DNA of 64,000 bases. Source: Chryseobacterium sp. T16E-39. Its GTDB lineage: Bacteria; Bacteroidota; Bacteroidia; Flavobacteriales; Weeksellaceae. The position numbers and the translations under genes were made by a program. Positions 53,210-61,412 of the stretch are shown piece by piece (the first letter of the stretch is position 1; the number at the start of each line of letters is the position of its first letter). Under the pieces are notes generated by a model, which saw nothing but the letters and a program-made list of their open reading frames with translations, was not told the origin of the DNA and searched no databases. Where the stretch lies: assembly GCF_002216065.1 (NCBI RefSeq), contig NZ_CP022282.1, positions 3,906,001 to 3,970,000 of the forward strand, written 5' to 3'.

Positions 53210-53243
53210 TTGCAAAACTAATGTAAGTTTAGTACATTTGCAA
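53210..53243. promoter_or_regulatory. Interlocked divergent promoters and palindromic operator
   Basis: TTGCAAA (53210-53216) and TTTGCAA (53237-53243) form a palindrome. On the + strand TTG-N20-TACATTTG (53210-53240) serves hxlR. On the - strand TTG-N20-TAGTTTTG (53243-53213) serves the nitroreductase. The two promoters lie face to face in the same 34 bp. A second small palindrome ACTATA-n5-TATAGT lies beside them at 53194-53210. Confidence 0.65.
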
Positions 53244-53269
53244 TAACGGTCAAAAATGATAGTAGTAAA

Positions 53270-53617
53270 ATGTATACCATAGACAATAAAACATATCCGT
53301 GCTGTACCAGCGTTACCATGAAATTTATAGGTGGAAAATGGAAAGCTGTGATCTTATATCATCTCATTGAAGGTGCTAAAAGATACAATGAGATCCGGAA
53401 AGAAATCCCTACGATTACTGAACGGACATTAAGTCTCCAGTTGAAGCAGTTGGAGGAAGATGGAATTATCAGCAGAAAAGTTTTTACAGAGAAACCACCC
53501 TTAGTGGTAGAATATGCATTGACAGATTTTGGGGAAACGCTGCTTCCGGTCTTGAATGAAATTACAAAATGGGGAAATGGAGCAATAGAGCAATCAAATA
53601 AAATAACCAGGGATTAA
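53270..53617 (+). CDS. HxlR family transcription regulator
   Basis: A 115-residue winged helix-turn-helix regulator of the HxlR (YodB/QorR) type. YPCCTSVTMKFIGGKWKAVILYHL at the start carries a Cys pair (residues 11-12) that could sense thiol-reactive compounds, as in YodB. The recognition helix is near RTLSLQLKQLEEDGIISRK. It is divergent from the nitroreductase gene, and likely represses it. Its stop overlaps the convergent rsmD stop. Confidence 0.92.
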   Translation: MYTIDNKTYPCCTSVTMKFIGGKWKAVILYHLIEGAKRYNEIRKEIPTITERTLSLQLKQLEEDGIISRKVFTEKPPLVVEYALTDFGETLLPVLNEITKWGNGAIEQSNKITRD

Positions 53618-53630
53618 ATCTCCTGGTTAT
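53603..53630. repeat. Palindrome spanning both stop codons of convergent genes
   Basis: ATAACCAGG (53603-53611) and CCTGGTTAT (53622-53630). The loop contains ttaa at 53614-53617, whose two reading directions give the stop codon of hxlR (TAA at 53615) and of rsmD (TAA on the - strand, from tta at 53614). Confidence 0.75.
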
Positions 53631-54192
53631 CTGTATCTGATGTATTAGGTTTAAAAAAGCTAAAACTTACGTTTCCGTACTTTCTTGTATCGATTAAATT
53701 AGGATGATCGAGCTTTAATCGGCTCTGATGTTCTATAATCAAAATTCCGTTTTCTTTCAGGTATTTATTGTTTAAAACCAGAGAAAGGATTTCCTGATAT
53801 TTATTTTCTTCTGTTTCAAAGGGAGCGTCGGCGAAAACAATTTCGAATGACTTTTTATTTCTGAACTTTTTAAGCCAATCAGTAACATCTCCTCTTTGCA
53901 CATTGATTTGTGACGACATATCCAATTCTGAAGCGGTCGAATTGATAAAGCTGGTATGTTTAGGATTAAGCTCTACAGAAAAAACATCTTTGCAGCCTCT
54001 GGATGCAAATTCCAATGAAATAGAACCTATGCCTGCAAAAAGATCCAATACGGATATGGATTGCATATCATATGTGTTTTCCAGGATGCTAAACAAAGCT
54101 TCCTTCGCAAAATCTGTTGTGGGTCTTACATCGAAGTGTTTTGGGGCGGATATTTTTTTTGATTTCCAGCGGCCTGATATTATTCTGTACAT
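53614..54192 (-). CDS. rsmD: RsmD family 16S rRNA (guanine966-N2) methyltransferase
   Basis: A 192-residue class I methyltransferase. The SAM-binding motif is VLDLFAGIGSISLEFASRG near residue 47; the catalytic NPPY-type tetrad is replaced by DAPF (FADAPFE), where Pro-Pro is more usual. RsmD modifies G966 of 16S rRNA. The opening RIISGRWKSKKISAPKHFDVRPTTDFAKEALFSIL is a firm family match. It is the last gene of a leftward cluster with DUF3822, Smr and phosphodiesterase genes. Confidence 0.93.
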   Translation of the reverse strand: MYRIISGRWKSKKISAPKHFDVRPTTDFAKEALFSILENTYDMQSISVLDLFAGIGSISLEFASRGCKDVFSVELNPKHTSFINSTASELDMSSQINVQRGDVTDWLKKFRNKKSFEIVFADAPFETEENKYQEILSLVLNNKYLKENGILIIEHQSRLKLDHPNLIDTRKYGNVSFSFFKPNTSDTDNQEI

Positions 54193-54251
54193 GTTGTCGA
54201 GATATTAGATGGCAGGTAATGGGTAGCAGGTGTTCATCTGCAACCTACGAC

Positions 54252-54968
54252 CTAATTAAGTATGAAATTCTTATTAGGAACGTTATCGAATACAATTTTT
54301 AGATTCTTTACGAATTTTTGTAATTCAGAAATGAAAGTTTCGTTTTCCGTAGTCTCTCCATAAGCATAAAAATTGGTTTCATTAATTCCAAAACCTATTT
54401 TACTTAGTGTAAACATTACAAAATAAAGAAAATCTACCTCTGAATTCACATCAAGGTTATTATATAAAATAAGTTTCTTGTTGTCAATAGCGAAAAACTC
54501 ACATTGATTATGATAAAGGTTAATATGAATTTCTTTATTGCTTTTATGATTGATAGAATTGAGAAACTTTTCACCGGAGAAATTAAAATGAACAGGAATA
54601 GCTAATTCTTTTATTTTCCTGTAAAAGTTCTTAGGAAAAGTATAATAAAACTGGATCCTGAATTTTTTATTCAGGGAAAGCATTAGTTCTTCATTTTCTT
54701 TATCTACAGGTGCGTTGAATGCAATGAGATCATATCCGGTTTCGTGCTCTGAAAAACCTTCAGGCATTAACATAAAATGATTAAAAGCAGAAATGACAGA
54801 AATCTCGTCAAATCGCTGCTTGATTAACACTTCATCCAGTTTATCAGCAATAAAATTTTCAGGAGACTCTTCATTGACGAAATAAGACTTTTCCTCCAAA
54901 ATGCTTTTGTTTCTCGCAATTTGGTAGATTAATCCGTCTTTTGTAAAAAGTAAATTGAGTACGTTCAT
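54252..54968 (-). CDS. DUF3822 family protein
   Basis: A 238-residue cytoplasmic protein that I place in DUF3822, a Bacteroidota family often next to rsmD. The middle region KEIHINLYHNQCEFFAIDNKKLILYNNLDV resembles the folds of actin-like ATPases, but no phosphate loops are clear. Function unknown. It lies 59 nt upstream of rsmD on the same strand. Confidence 0.78.
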   Translation of the reverse strand: MNVLNLLFTKDGLIYQIARNKSILEEKSYFVNEESPENFIADKLDEVLIKQRFDEISVISAFNHFMLMPEGFSEHETGYDLIAFNAPVDKENEELMLSLNKKFRIQFYYTFPKNFYRKIKELAIPVHFNFSGEKFLNSINHKSNKEIHINLYHNQCEFFAIDNKKLILYNNLDVNSEVDFLYFVMFTLSKIGFGINETNFYAYGETTENETFISELQKFVKNLKIVFDNVPNKNFILN

Positions 54969-54985
54969 ATTCTAATGATGCAAAT

Positions 54986-55480
54986 TTAGTGAAATTCTAC
55001 CATTACAGCACCTGATTGATGGTGAAGTATCTCCTTATTATAAAAATCCAGATGGGTCTGGCTTTCCAGGACATCAAAAACCATCCTTTGAAGCACTCCG
55101 TCACCAATACCATGAACGATTTCCAGCCTTTTAAGGTGATTTTTTCTACAAAAAGCAATCACCTCCAATAGTTTTTCTTTTTGAATGAAAAGTCTTTCAA
55201 AACCATCATAATCATTTGGGTTTTTGACCAGATTGTGAAAGTGGAGGTCTAAAATAATGGCTTCCTTTTGATGTTTTTTTGATATTATTTTTTTGGGTTC
55301 AGCCTTTTTAATGACCTGAATATCCTGATATAGGGACGCGTTTTTTGGAACAAGCTTTTCCTTTGGATATTGATGGGTAAATCCATACTCATCTTTTAAA
55401 ACAACAATATTGCCTTTTACTGAAGTTACAACTCCGCTTAAATCTTCATCTACTACAGAAACCTGATCACCAATTTTCAT
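54986..55480 (-). CDS. Smr domain protein
   Basis: A 164-residue protein with an N-terminal SH3-like region (MKIGDQVSVVDEDLSGVVTS, residues 1-45) and a C-terminal Smr domain (about 75-164) containing LDLHFHNL and EIVHGIGDGVLQRMV. Smr domains nick or bind RNA/DNA, as in ribosome-rescue SmrB and MutS2 tails. ATG 55480 is used because the upstream alternative (55486) is TTG. It follows the phosphodiesterase gene by 7 nt. Confidence 0.88.
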   Translation of the reverse strand: MKIGDQVSVVDEDLSGVVTSVKGNIVVLKDEYGFTHQYPKEKLVPKNASLYQDIQVIKKAEPKKIISKKHQKEAIILDLHFHNLVKNPNDYDGFERLFIQKEKLLEVIAFCRKNHLKRLEIVHGIGDGVLQRMVFDVLESQTHLDFYNKEILHHQSGAVMVEFH

Positions 55481-55487
55481 ATTCAAA

Positions 55488-55982
55488 CTATTTAGGTCCT
55501 AATTCTATAACTTCCAAATCTTTTACTTCCTGATCATCAACCACAAAACGCATCATCGTTCTTATTTTGTGCCATCCCTGTTTTCCACAAGCCCCCGGAT
55601 TAAGATGGAGCAAATTATTCTTGGAATCGAACATTGCTTTTAAAATATGAGAATGTCCGGAAATAAATAGTTTTGGAGCTTTTTCACCAATTTCCTTTTT
55701 AGCCAATGGCGTGTATTTTCCCGGATAACCTCCAATATGTATCATTAAAACTTCAAGGTTTTCACAGAAAAAACGGCTCACCTCCGGAAATTCGGAGCGG
55801 ATTTTAGCATTATCGATATTTCCGTAAACACCTTTTAAGGGTTTGATTTTTTCAAGCTGTTCGATGATTTCAAAACTGCCAAAATCTCCACAATGCCAGA
55901 TCTCGTCTGCATCTTTGGCGTATGCTAAAATGCGATCATCAATATAGGAATGGGAATCGGAGAGAAGGAGGATTTTAGTCAT
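55488..55982 (-). CDS. YfcE/MJ0936-type metallophosphodiesterase
   Basis: A 164-residue calcineurin-like phosphoesterase. Metal-site motifs: LLSDSHSYID (residue 5), WHCGDFGSFE (near 29), GVYGNIDNAKI (near 50), IHIGGYP (near 81) and FISGHSHILK (near 107), LNPGAC closes the set. Small YfcE-type enzymes hydrolyse phosphodiesters in vitro; the real substrate is unknown. Start of the leftward cluster with the Smr gene. Confidence 0.9.
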   Translation of the reverse strand: MTKILLLSDSHSYIDDRILAYAKDADEIWHCGDFGSFEIIEQLEKIKPLKGVYGNIDNAKIRSEFPEVSRFFCENLEVLMIHIGGYPGKYTPLAKKEIGEKAPKLFISGHSHILKAMFDSKNNLLHLNPGACGKQGWHKIRTMMRFVVDDQEVKDLEVIELGPK

Positions 55983-56083
55983 TATCTTGATGTATTTTCA
56001 ATACTATTTTATGTATTTAAAATAAAGTTCAAATTTACTTAATAAATGTCGAATTGATTAACTTTGAGAAAATTTATAAAATA

Positions 56084-57628
56084 ATGAAACAGAAAATCTC
56101 TTTTTTCATTTTTCTTTTGACAGTAGGTGTATTCAATGCTCAGGTTGAAGAGAAAAAGTTGGATGAACTTATTCAGAATACGATAAAGACCTTTGACGTT
56201 CCCGGAATGTCTGTGGGAGTCATCAAAAATGGTCAATTAATCTATTCAAAAGGTTTTGGTGTCCGTTCTTTAACTTCAAAGCAACCGATGGATGAGAATA
56301 CTTTGGTCGGTATTGCTTCAAATTCCAAAGGGTTTACCTGTACCGCACTGGCTATTTTAGCAGATGAAGGGAAACTGAACTGGGATGATAAAGTTTCAAA
56401 ATATCTTCCAGAATTTCAGATGTATGATCCTTATGTTTCACAAAATGTTACTATTAAAGATCTGGTTACTCACAGAGCCGGATTAGGTTTAGGACAGGGA
56501 GATTTGATGTTCTTTCCTGAAGGGGGAAGTGTAACGGTGAATGATATCGTACATAACGTAAGATATCTGAAGCCTGAAAATCCATTCAGAACGACATTGG
56601 ATTATAACAACATTATGTTTATTGTGGCCGGAGAAGTGATTCATAGGGTTTCCGGGTTAAACTGGGCTGAGTTTATCGAGCAGAGAATCATGAAACCTGT
56701 AGGCATGACATCCAGTTTTGGAAGCTATAACAGAGCAAAAGCTGTAACCAATAAAATTGATGCTCATGCTCCGGTAGATGGAAAAGCTGTTGCCGTTCCC
56801 CATGATTGGAATGAAACAGGAAATGCTGCCGGTGGGATTTTGAGTAATATCAAAGATATGACGACATGGGCGAAATTCCTGTTGAATAATTTTACCACCA
56901 AGGATGGGAAAAAATTAGTTTCTGATAAACAGGTTCAGCAGTTGTGGAGTTTACAGATTCCTAGTAATGTGGCGATGAAGAATCCATACGATACAAGCTT
57001 TTATGGATATGGGATGGGATGGTTTTTAAGTGATGTTAAAGGACATAAACAAATCCAGCATACAGGAGGATTAATAGGAACTGTTACACAGTTTACCTTA
57101 ATTCCTGATATGAAGCTAGGTATTGTGGTTTTAACCAACCAACAGTCTGGAGCCGCATTCAATACAATTACCAATACACTGAAAGATTCTTACCTGGGTA
57201 TAGCTGATAGAAACTGGCTAAAGACCTATAGTGATAGAATGGCAAAAATGAATGGCGAATTTGAGAAACAGAAGAAAGATGCTTTTGCCAAATCAGAGAT
57301 TTTTAAAAAAGATAAAAATTTACAACCAAAGGCGGATCAGTTTGTAGGAAAATATAATGACATCTGGTTTGGCGATGTAGAAATAACGCAGGAAGGTAGC
57401 AGCTATAGAATTTCGTGTAAAAATTCACCGAGATTAAAAGGGGAGATGTTGCCTTATTCGAATAATACCTTTATCATTAAATGGGATGATAGGAGCTATG
57501 ATGCAGATGCCTATATTATTTTTAACTACGATGAAAATGGAAAAGCAGTATCTGCAAGATTAAAACCCATATCAGATGTTACAGATTTCAGTTTTGATTT
57601 TGATGATCTGGACCTTAGAAGAAAATAA
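56084..57628 (+). CDS. Class C beta-lactamase-like serine hydrolase
   Basis: A 514-residue secreted protein: signal peptide (about 1-20), a beta-lactamase/penicillin-binding fold (about 25-370), and a DUF3471-type C-terminal domain (about 395-510). The motifs run SNSK (GIASNSKGFTC), YxN (LDYNNI) and HTG (QHTGGLIGT), an unusual variation of S-x-x-K and KTG. Such proteins are often esterases or D-peptidases rather than beta-lactamases. TAACTTTG (56059-56066) lies upstream; an upstream in-frame start (56054) is within that promoter. Ends at a strong terminator. Confidence 0.92.
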   Translation: MKQKISFFIFLLTVGVFNAQVEEKKLDELIQNTIKTFDVPGMSVGVIKNGQLIYSKGFGVRSLTSKQPMDENTLVGIASNSKGFTCTALAILADEGKLNWDDKVSKYLPEFQMYDPYVSQNVTIKDLVTHRAGLGLGQGDLMFFPEGGSVTVNDIVHNVRYLKPENPFRTTLDYNNIMFIVAGEVIHRVSGLNWAEFIEQRIMKPVGMTSSFGSYNRAKAVTNKIDAHAPVDGKAVAVPHDWNETGNAAGGILSNIKDMTTWAKFLLNNFTTKDGKKLVSDKQVQQLWSLQIPSNVAMKNPYDTSFYGYGMGWFLSDVKGHKQIQHTGGLIGTVTQFTLIPDMKLGIVVLTNQQSGAAFNTITNTLKDSYLGIADRNWLKTYSDRMAKMNGEFEKQKKDAFAKSEIFKKDKNLQPKADQFVGKYNDIWFGDVEITQEGSSYRISCKNSPRLKGEMLPYSNNTFIIKWDDRSYDADAYIIFNYDENGKAVSARLKPISDVTDFSFDFDDLDLRRK

Positions 57629-57652
57629 AATAGGTAATTAAAATTAAAGAAT

Positions 57653-57684
57653 AAAAAGCTCCAACATCGGTTGGAGCTTTTTAT
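57653..57684. terminator. Terminator between convergent genes
   Basis: AAAAAGCTCCAAC-atcg-GTTGGAGCTTTTT, a 13-bp perfect stem with A/T-tract flanks. Confidence 0.92.
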
Positions 57685-57691
57685 TTTTCAC

Positions 57692-58741
57692 TTATTCTTT
57701 GATGAATTTTTTAATAATATCTCCTATTTGAATAATATAAGCCCCTTTTATAAGTTGGCTTACATTGACAGTATCTCTTTCCAATTTTCCGGAAAGAACT
57801 AATTTCCCAACCATATCAAATATTTTATAGTCTTTTGATTTAGTGTTCAGAACATTTAGAAGATCTTTGGCTGGATTTGGATAAATAAGAGTTTTGTTTT
57901 TGTATTGCTGTTCAGATACTGATAAAGCGGCTAAATCAGCTTTTAACAAAGAATTGCTAAAAAAGTCAGTAATGTAGATGGTATTATTTTTCACAGCTAA
58001 TCCCGATGGGTAGCTAAACTGACTGGAAACTATGCCATCTGATACTGTAGGGTTTCCACTGGTGAAATTCAGTTTTGATATCTTAGAGGCTCCCGCTTCG
58101 GAAATAAATAACTCATTTCCATATGATGCCAATCCAGATGGATAATTTAGACCTTGTGCAATTATAGTTGGTGAAGTGGAACTGTTAAGCTTAAATTTGG
58201 AGACTCTTCCCTCAAATCTTTCGGTAAAGAAAATTTCGTTTCCAATGATTTCGATTTCAAATGGAGAAGATGCCGGAGTTATATCTATTAACTGTGGTAT
58301 TGGTTGTGTTACATCTATTTTAGCAATCTTGTTGTCTCCTTCAAGGGCCATATACAAATCATTTCCTACAAATTCAAGTCCCAGAGGGCTCTTTATATTC
58401 GTTAAGACAATCTCACGAGTGGGAGTAGGAGCGTTCAGATTGACTTTGGAAAGCTTATTTCCTCCAAACTCTGAAATGTATAGAACGTTATCCTTTAAGG
58501 CTAGACCATAAGGGCGGTTTACACCAGTCACGACATCTACAGCAGGTGCCGAAGGATTGTCAAGATTTACTTTTATAACCTTATCCAGATAGTAAAGCCC
58601 GATAAACATTTCATTTCCATCAATTACCATTGGATTTGGAGTATTCAAATTGCTGATAATAGGGCTGGCCGAAATTTGTGAATACATTTTGTTTCCTGCA
58701 AATAACAGGACAAAAAATAAGAAATAGAGTTGCTTCTTCAT
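57692..58741 (-). CDS. T9SS-exported beta-propeller protein
   Basis: A 349-residue protein with a signal peptide (1-21) and about five propeller-like repeats (30-270), each with patterns such as NELFISEAGASKISKLNF and PYGLALKDNVLYISEFGGNKLSKVN, as in NHL/YVTN propellers. A type A T9SS sorting domain closes it (275-349): LIYPNPAKDLLNVL and KGAYIIQIGDIIKKFIKE. It should be exported and anchored or released by T9SS. The ligand is unknown. Confidence 0.92.
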   Translation of the reverse strand: MKKQLYFLFFVLLFAGNKMYSQISASPIISNLNTPNPMVIDGNEMFIGLYYLDKVIKVNLDNPSAPAVDVVTGVNRPYGLALKDNVLYISEFGGNKLSKVNLNAPTPTREIVLTNIKSPLGLEFVGNDLYMALEGDNKIAKIDVTQPIPQLIDITPASSPFEIEIIGNEIFFTERFEGRVSKFKLNSSTSPTIIAQGLNYPSGLASYGNELFISEAGASKISKLNFTSGNPTVSDGIVSSQFSYPSGLAVKNNTIYITDFFSNSLLKADLAALSVSEQQYKNKTLIYPNPAKDLLNVLNTKSKDYKIFDMVGKLVLSGKLERDTVNVSQLIKGAYIIQIGDIIKKFIKE

Positions 58742-58904
58742 TGTAATTTTTATTTAGAATAATTATATATAACGCAAAAGTATTTTATTCTAAATGGAAT
58801 GACAAAAAGGAGAACATGATATTTTCCCAGATTGATAAGGGATTTGGGCGATGCTTTTTAATGAATAAATAAAAAAAAATCTTTTTTAATTAAATTCACA
58901 ATAA

Positions 58905-58933
58905 TTATTTTCATGCTTTGGACATGAAAATAA
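58905..58933. repeat. Perfect 11-bp inverted repeat downstream of the SixA gene
   Basis: TTATTTTCATG-ctttgga-CATGAAAATAA. No T tract is seen directly after it on the - strand. It lies between sixA-like and T9SS genes in an otherwise empty stretch (58742-58972). Confidence 0.7.
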
Positions 58934-58972
58934 GAATACTAATACAGTAAATATTAAATTTTGAAAATAATA

Positions 58973-59449
58973 TTAGATCTTTCCGGGTTCATAAAAAAAT
59001 AATAATCTCTTAGTAGCCCCATCAAATTCAGACCACGAGTTGCAGTCTATTTCAAAACCGGCAACACCACATGTAGGAAAATGAAAAATATCCTCAGATA
59101 TAGAATTGGCAAAATTCGAAATCCCATTATTATGTGAGAAAAATGCTACAGAATCATGATGATCATCCAGGCTGTAAATTACAGATTCAAAATTCCTTTC
59201 TGAGGGATTATAAAGCTTTTCGTCAGTTAAAATATTTAACTGATAGGTTTGGTTGAATATTTTACAGGTATTCAATGCACGGACTGCGGGGCTTGATACC
59301 AGGTAATCTATAGAAATACTATTGCTTTTTAAGAATCTGGACATGTTCATAGCGTCTTCTAAACCCTTGTCTGCCAAAGGTCTGTCGAAGTCTTCAGTTT
59401 CCTCCGGCCAGTCGCTTTTCGCATGTCTCACAAGAATGAGTCTCTTCAT
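58973..59449 (-). CDS. SixA-like histidine phosphatase
   Basis: A 158-residue histidine-phosphatase-superfamily enzyme. LILVRHAKSDWPEETEDFDRPLADKG contains the catalytic RHG-type (RHA) histidine, and VAFFSHNNGISNFAN carries the second site histidine. SixA removes phosphate from histidine on signalling proteins in E. coli. Length normal. It is divergent to ruvX. Confidence 0.9.
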   Translation of the reverse strand: MKRLILVRHAKSDWPEETEDFDRPLADKGLEDAMNMSRFLKSNSISIDYLVSSPAVRALNTCKIFNQTYQLNILTDEKLYNPSERNFESVIYSLDDHHDSVAFFSHNNGISNFANSISEDIFHFPTCGVAGFEIDCNSWSEFDGATKRLLFFYEPGKI

Positions 59450-59547
59450 AATTTCGTTTTTTGGAAGATTAAAATTATAAAAAAAAATATGGAATAGAAC
59501 ACGATTTATAAAAAAACTACGTTATGAATAAAATCATTAAAATTTAC

Positions 59548-59555
59548 TAAATTTG
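59548..59555 (+). promoter_or_regulatory. -7 promoter element of ruvX
   Basis: TAAATTTG is a perfect TAnnTTTG, only 7 nt before ATG 59563. The transcript would start at or near the AUG. Confidence 0.55.
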
Positions 59556-59562
59556 CAAACCT

Positions 59563-59979
59563 ATGGGACAAATCCTTGCAATAGACTATGGAAAGGCTCG
59601 TTGTGGTATTGCTGCAACGGATGATATGCAGATTATAGCGAGTGGCCTTGATACTATAGAAACAAATCATTTACTGACTTTTTTGAATAAATACTTCAAT
59701 GAAAATAAAGTAGATGAAGTGGTAATAGGCCTTCCAGTAGATTTGAAGGGAAATGTTTCCGAAGTGGAAACTGATATTTTAAAATTCATTGAAGAATTTA
59801 AAAAAGAATTTCCAACCATTTCTGTGCACCGTTTTGATGAAAGATTTACATCTAAAATGGCCTCTTTTTTTATTTCTCAAAGTGGGAAAAATAAAAAGAA
59901 AAGACAGGAAAAAGGGTTAATAGATAAAATAAGCGCAACTATTATATTGCAGAATTTTTTAGAACAAAAAACAAGATGA
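59563..59979 (+). CDS. ruvX: RuvX/YqgF Holliday-junction resolvase-like nuclease
   Basis: A 138-residue RNase H-fold protein. ILAIDYGKARCGIAATD opens it, VVIGLPVDLKGNVSE and HRFDERFTSKMA follow. YqgF is needed for 16S rRNA 5' processing in E. coli and resolves junctions in others. It may be leaderless by its promoter position. Its stop overlaps the def start (ATGA). Confidence 0.94.
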   Translation: MGQILAIDYGKARCGIAATDDMQIIASGLDTIETNHLLTFLNKYFNENKVDEVVIGLPVDLKGNVSEVETDILKFIEEFKKEFPTISVHRFDERFTSKMASFFISQSGKNKKKRQEKGLIDKISATIILQNFLEQKTR

Positions 59980-60548
59980 TTCTACCAATAAGAGCCTTTG
60001 GGGATCCTATTTTAAGAAAAGTAGGCAAAGATATAGACAAAAATTATCCCGATTTAAAAGAACTTATCGATAATATGTTCGAAACTATGAATAGTGCGAA
60101 CGGAATTGGATTGGCCGCTCCTCAGATCGGTCTTGATATTCGTATGTTTGTAATAGATGTAACTCCCCTGGCAGAAGATGAGGATTATGAAGACATCAAA
60201 GACGAGTTGAAGGATTTTAAAAAGGTTTTCATCAATGCTAAAATTCTTGAAGAATCCGGAGAAGAATGGAAGTTTAACGAAGGGTGTCTTTCTATTCCAG
60301 ATGTTAGAGAGGACGTTAAAAGAAAAAGTACGATCCTTATAGAATATTATGACGAAAATTTTGTTAAGCATACAGAAACTTTTTCCGATATTAGAGCCCG
60401 CGTAATTCAACATGAATATGATCATATTGAAGGGACACTATTTACAGATCATTTAAGTGCTTTGAAAAAGAAATTGGTGAAAGGTAAATTAACGAAGATA
60501 TCTCAGGGAGACGTAAGTATCAATTATAAAATGAGATTTCCGAAATAA
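59976..60548 (+). CDS. def: Peptide deformylase
   Basis: A 190-residue metal enzyme that removes the formyl group from new proteins. The three family motifs are intact: GIGLAAPQIG, EGCLSIP and QHEYDHIEG. An acidic insertion (AEDEDYEDIKDELKDFK) sits near residue 62, as often seen in Bacteroidota. It overlaps ruvX by 4 nt (ATGA), indicating translational coupling. Confidence 0.96.
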   Translation: MILPIRAFGDPILRKVGKDIDKNYPDLKELIDNMFETMNSANGIGLAAPQIGLDIRMFVIDVTPLAEDEDYEDIKDELKDFKKVFINAKILEESGEEWKFNEGCLSIPDVREDVKRKSTILIEYYDENFVKHTETFSDIRARVIQHEYDHIEGTLFTDHLSALKKKLVKGKLTKISQGDVSINYKMRFPK

Positions 60549-60628
60549 TAAGTGTAATTAATTAAATAGAAAAATAATAGGCAGTAAAAAGTCTCGCACT
60601 GATTACTAAAATTAAAAAAAATAAAATT

Positions 60629-61195
60629 ATGTTGTTAGAAAAAATAATTTCAATCTCTGGAAAACCGGGACTTTTTAAATTAGTTTCTCAATTAAGAAAC
60701 GGATTTATTATTGAAGATGTAACTACAAAGAAAAAAGTAAGTATTGGAAACTCAAGTCAGGTAAGTTTGCTGGATAATATCGCGATGTTTACATTTGATA
60801 AAGAAGTTCCTTTGTTTGAGGTTTTTGAAAATATTGCTAAAAACCAGGATTATAAAGAAACAATATCTCATAAATCTTCTGATGCTGAATTGAAAGAATT
60901 TATGGGCGCTTCACTTCCTAATTATGATACAGAAAGAGTATATGCTTCTGATATCAAAAAATTAGCGCAGTGGTATAACATTCTTCACAAAGCTGGATAC
61001 ATTACTCCTGAAAGTTTTGTAAAAGCTGAACCTGAAACTTTAGATCCGGCAAATGAAAATGAAGAAGTAACTTTAACGGACAAAGAAGCTCCGAAAAAAG
61101 CAGCTCCAAAGGCTGATAAACCAGTTACTCCGAAAGTAAAGGCTTCAACCGGAGCAAAAGCTGCTACAAAAAGCACACACAGAAAAATGGGATAA
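60629..61195 (+). CDS. DUF5606 family protein
   Basis: A 188-residue cytoplasmic protein. The family core (about 1-130) contains MLLEKIISISGKPGLFKLVSQ and AMFTFDKEVPLFEVFENI. The basic Lys/Ala/Pro-rich tail (from about 135) resembles histone-H1-type or RNA-binding tails. DUF5606 is largely confined to Bacteroidota and its function is not known. It is 80 nt downstream of def and ends at a strong terminator. Confidence 0.88.
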   Translation: MLLEKIISISGKPGLFKLVSQLRNGFIIEDVTTKKKVSIGNSSQVSLLDNIAMFTFDKEVPLFEVFENIAKNQDYKETISHKSSDAELKEFMGASLPNYDTERVYASDIKKLAQWYNILHKAGYITPESFVKAEPETLDPANENEEVTLTDKEAPKKAAPKADKPVTPKVKASTGAKAATKSTHRKMG

Positions 61196-61225
61196 TTCAT
61201 TCATTGATTTGAATTACAGAATATT

Positions 61226-61262
61226 GCCTTGTTGAGAATTTCTTGACAAGGCTTTTTTTTTT
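61226..61262 (+). terminator. Intrinsic terminator after the DUF5606 gene
   Basis: GCCTTGT-tgagaatttcttg-ACAAGGC with nine or more T. Confidence 0.88.
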
Positions 61263-61321
61263 AATTGAAAGTGGAAAATTGAAAATTGAAAGAGGCCAGT
61301 TTGGTGGTATTTGTAATTTTG

Positions 61322-61412
61322 CTTCTAACTTCTAACTTCTAACTTCTAACTTCTAACTTCTAACTTCTAACTTCTAACTTCTAACTTCTAACTTCTAACT
61401 TCTAACTTCTAG
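61322..61412. repeat. Tandem heptamer repeat, 12 copies of CTTCTAA
   Basis: Twelve perfect copies (61322-61405) followed by one with a single change (CTTCTAG). Lower-grade ctttcaact and cttccaact copies follow to about 61453. It lies in the 310-bp gap between the DUF5606 terminator and mazG. No gene is seen in that gap. Related degenerate copies appear at 40100-40130. Confidence 0.95.

Noticed and set aside
52586..53617. Nitroreductase/HxlR pair as part of a larger resistance island
   Set aside because: The neighbours (murI, rsmD) are core genes, and no transfer signs such as integrase or skewed composition are seen.
61322..61405. CTTCTAA array as a CRISPR
   Set aside because: No spacers; a perfect 7-bp tandem array.
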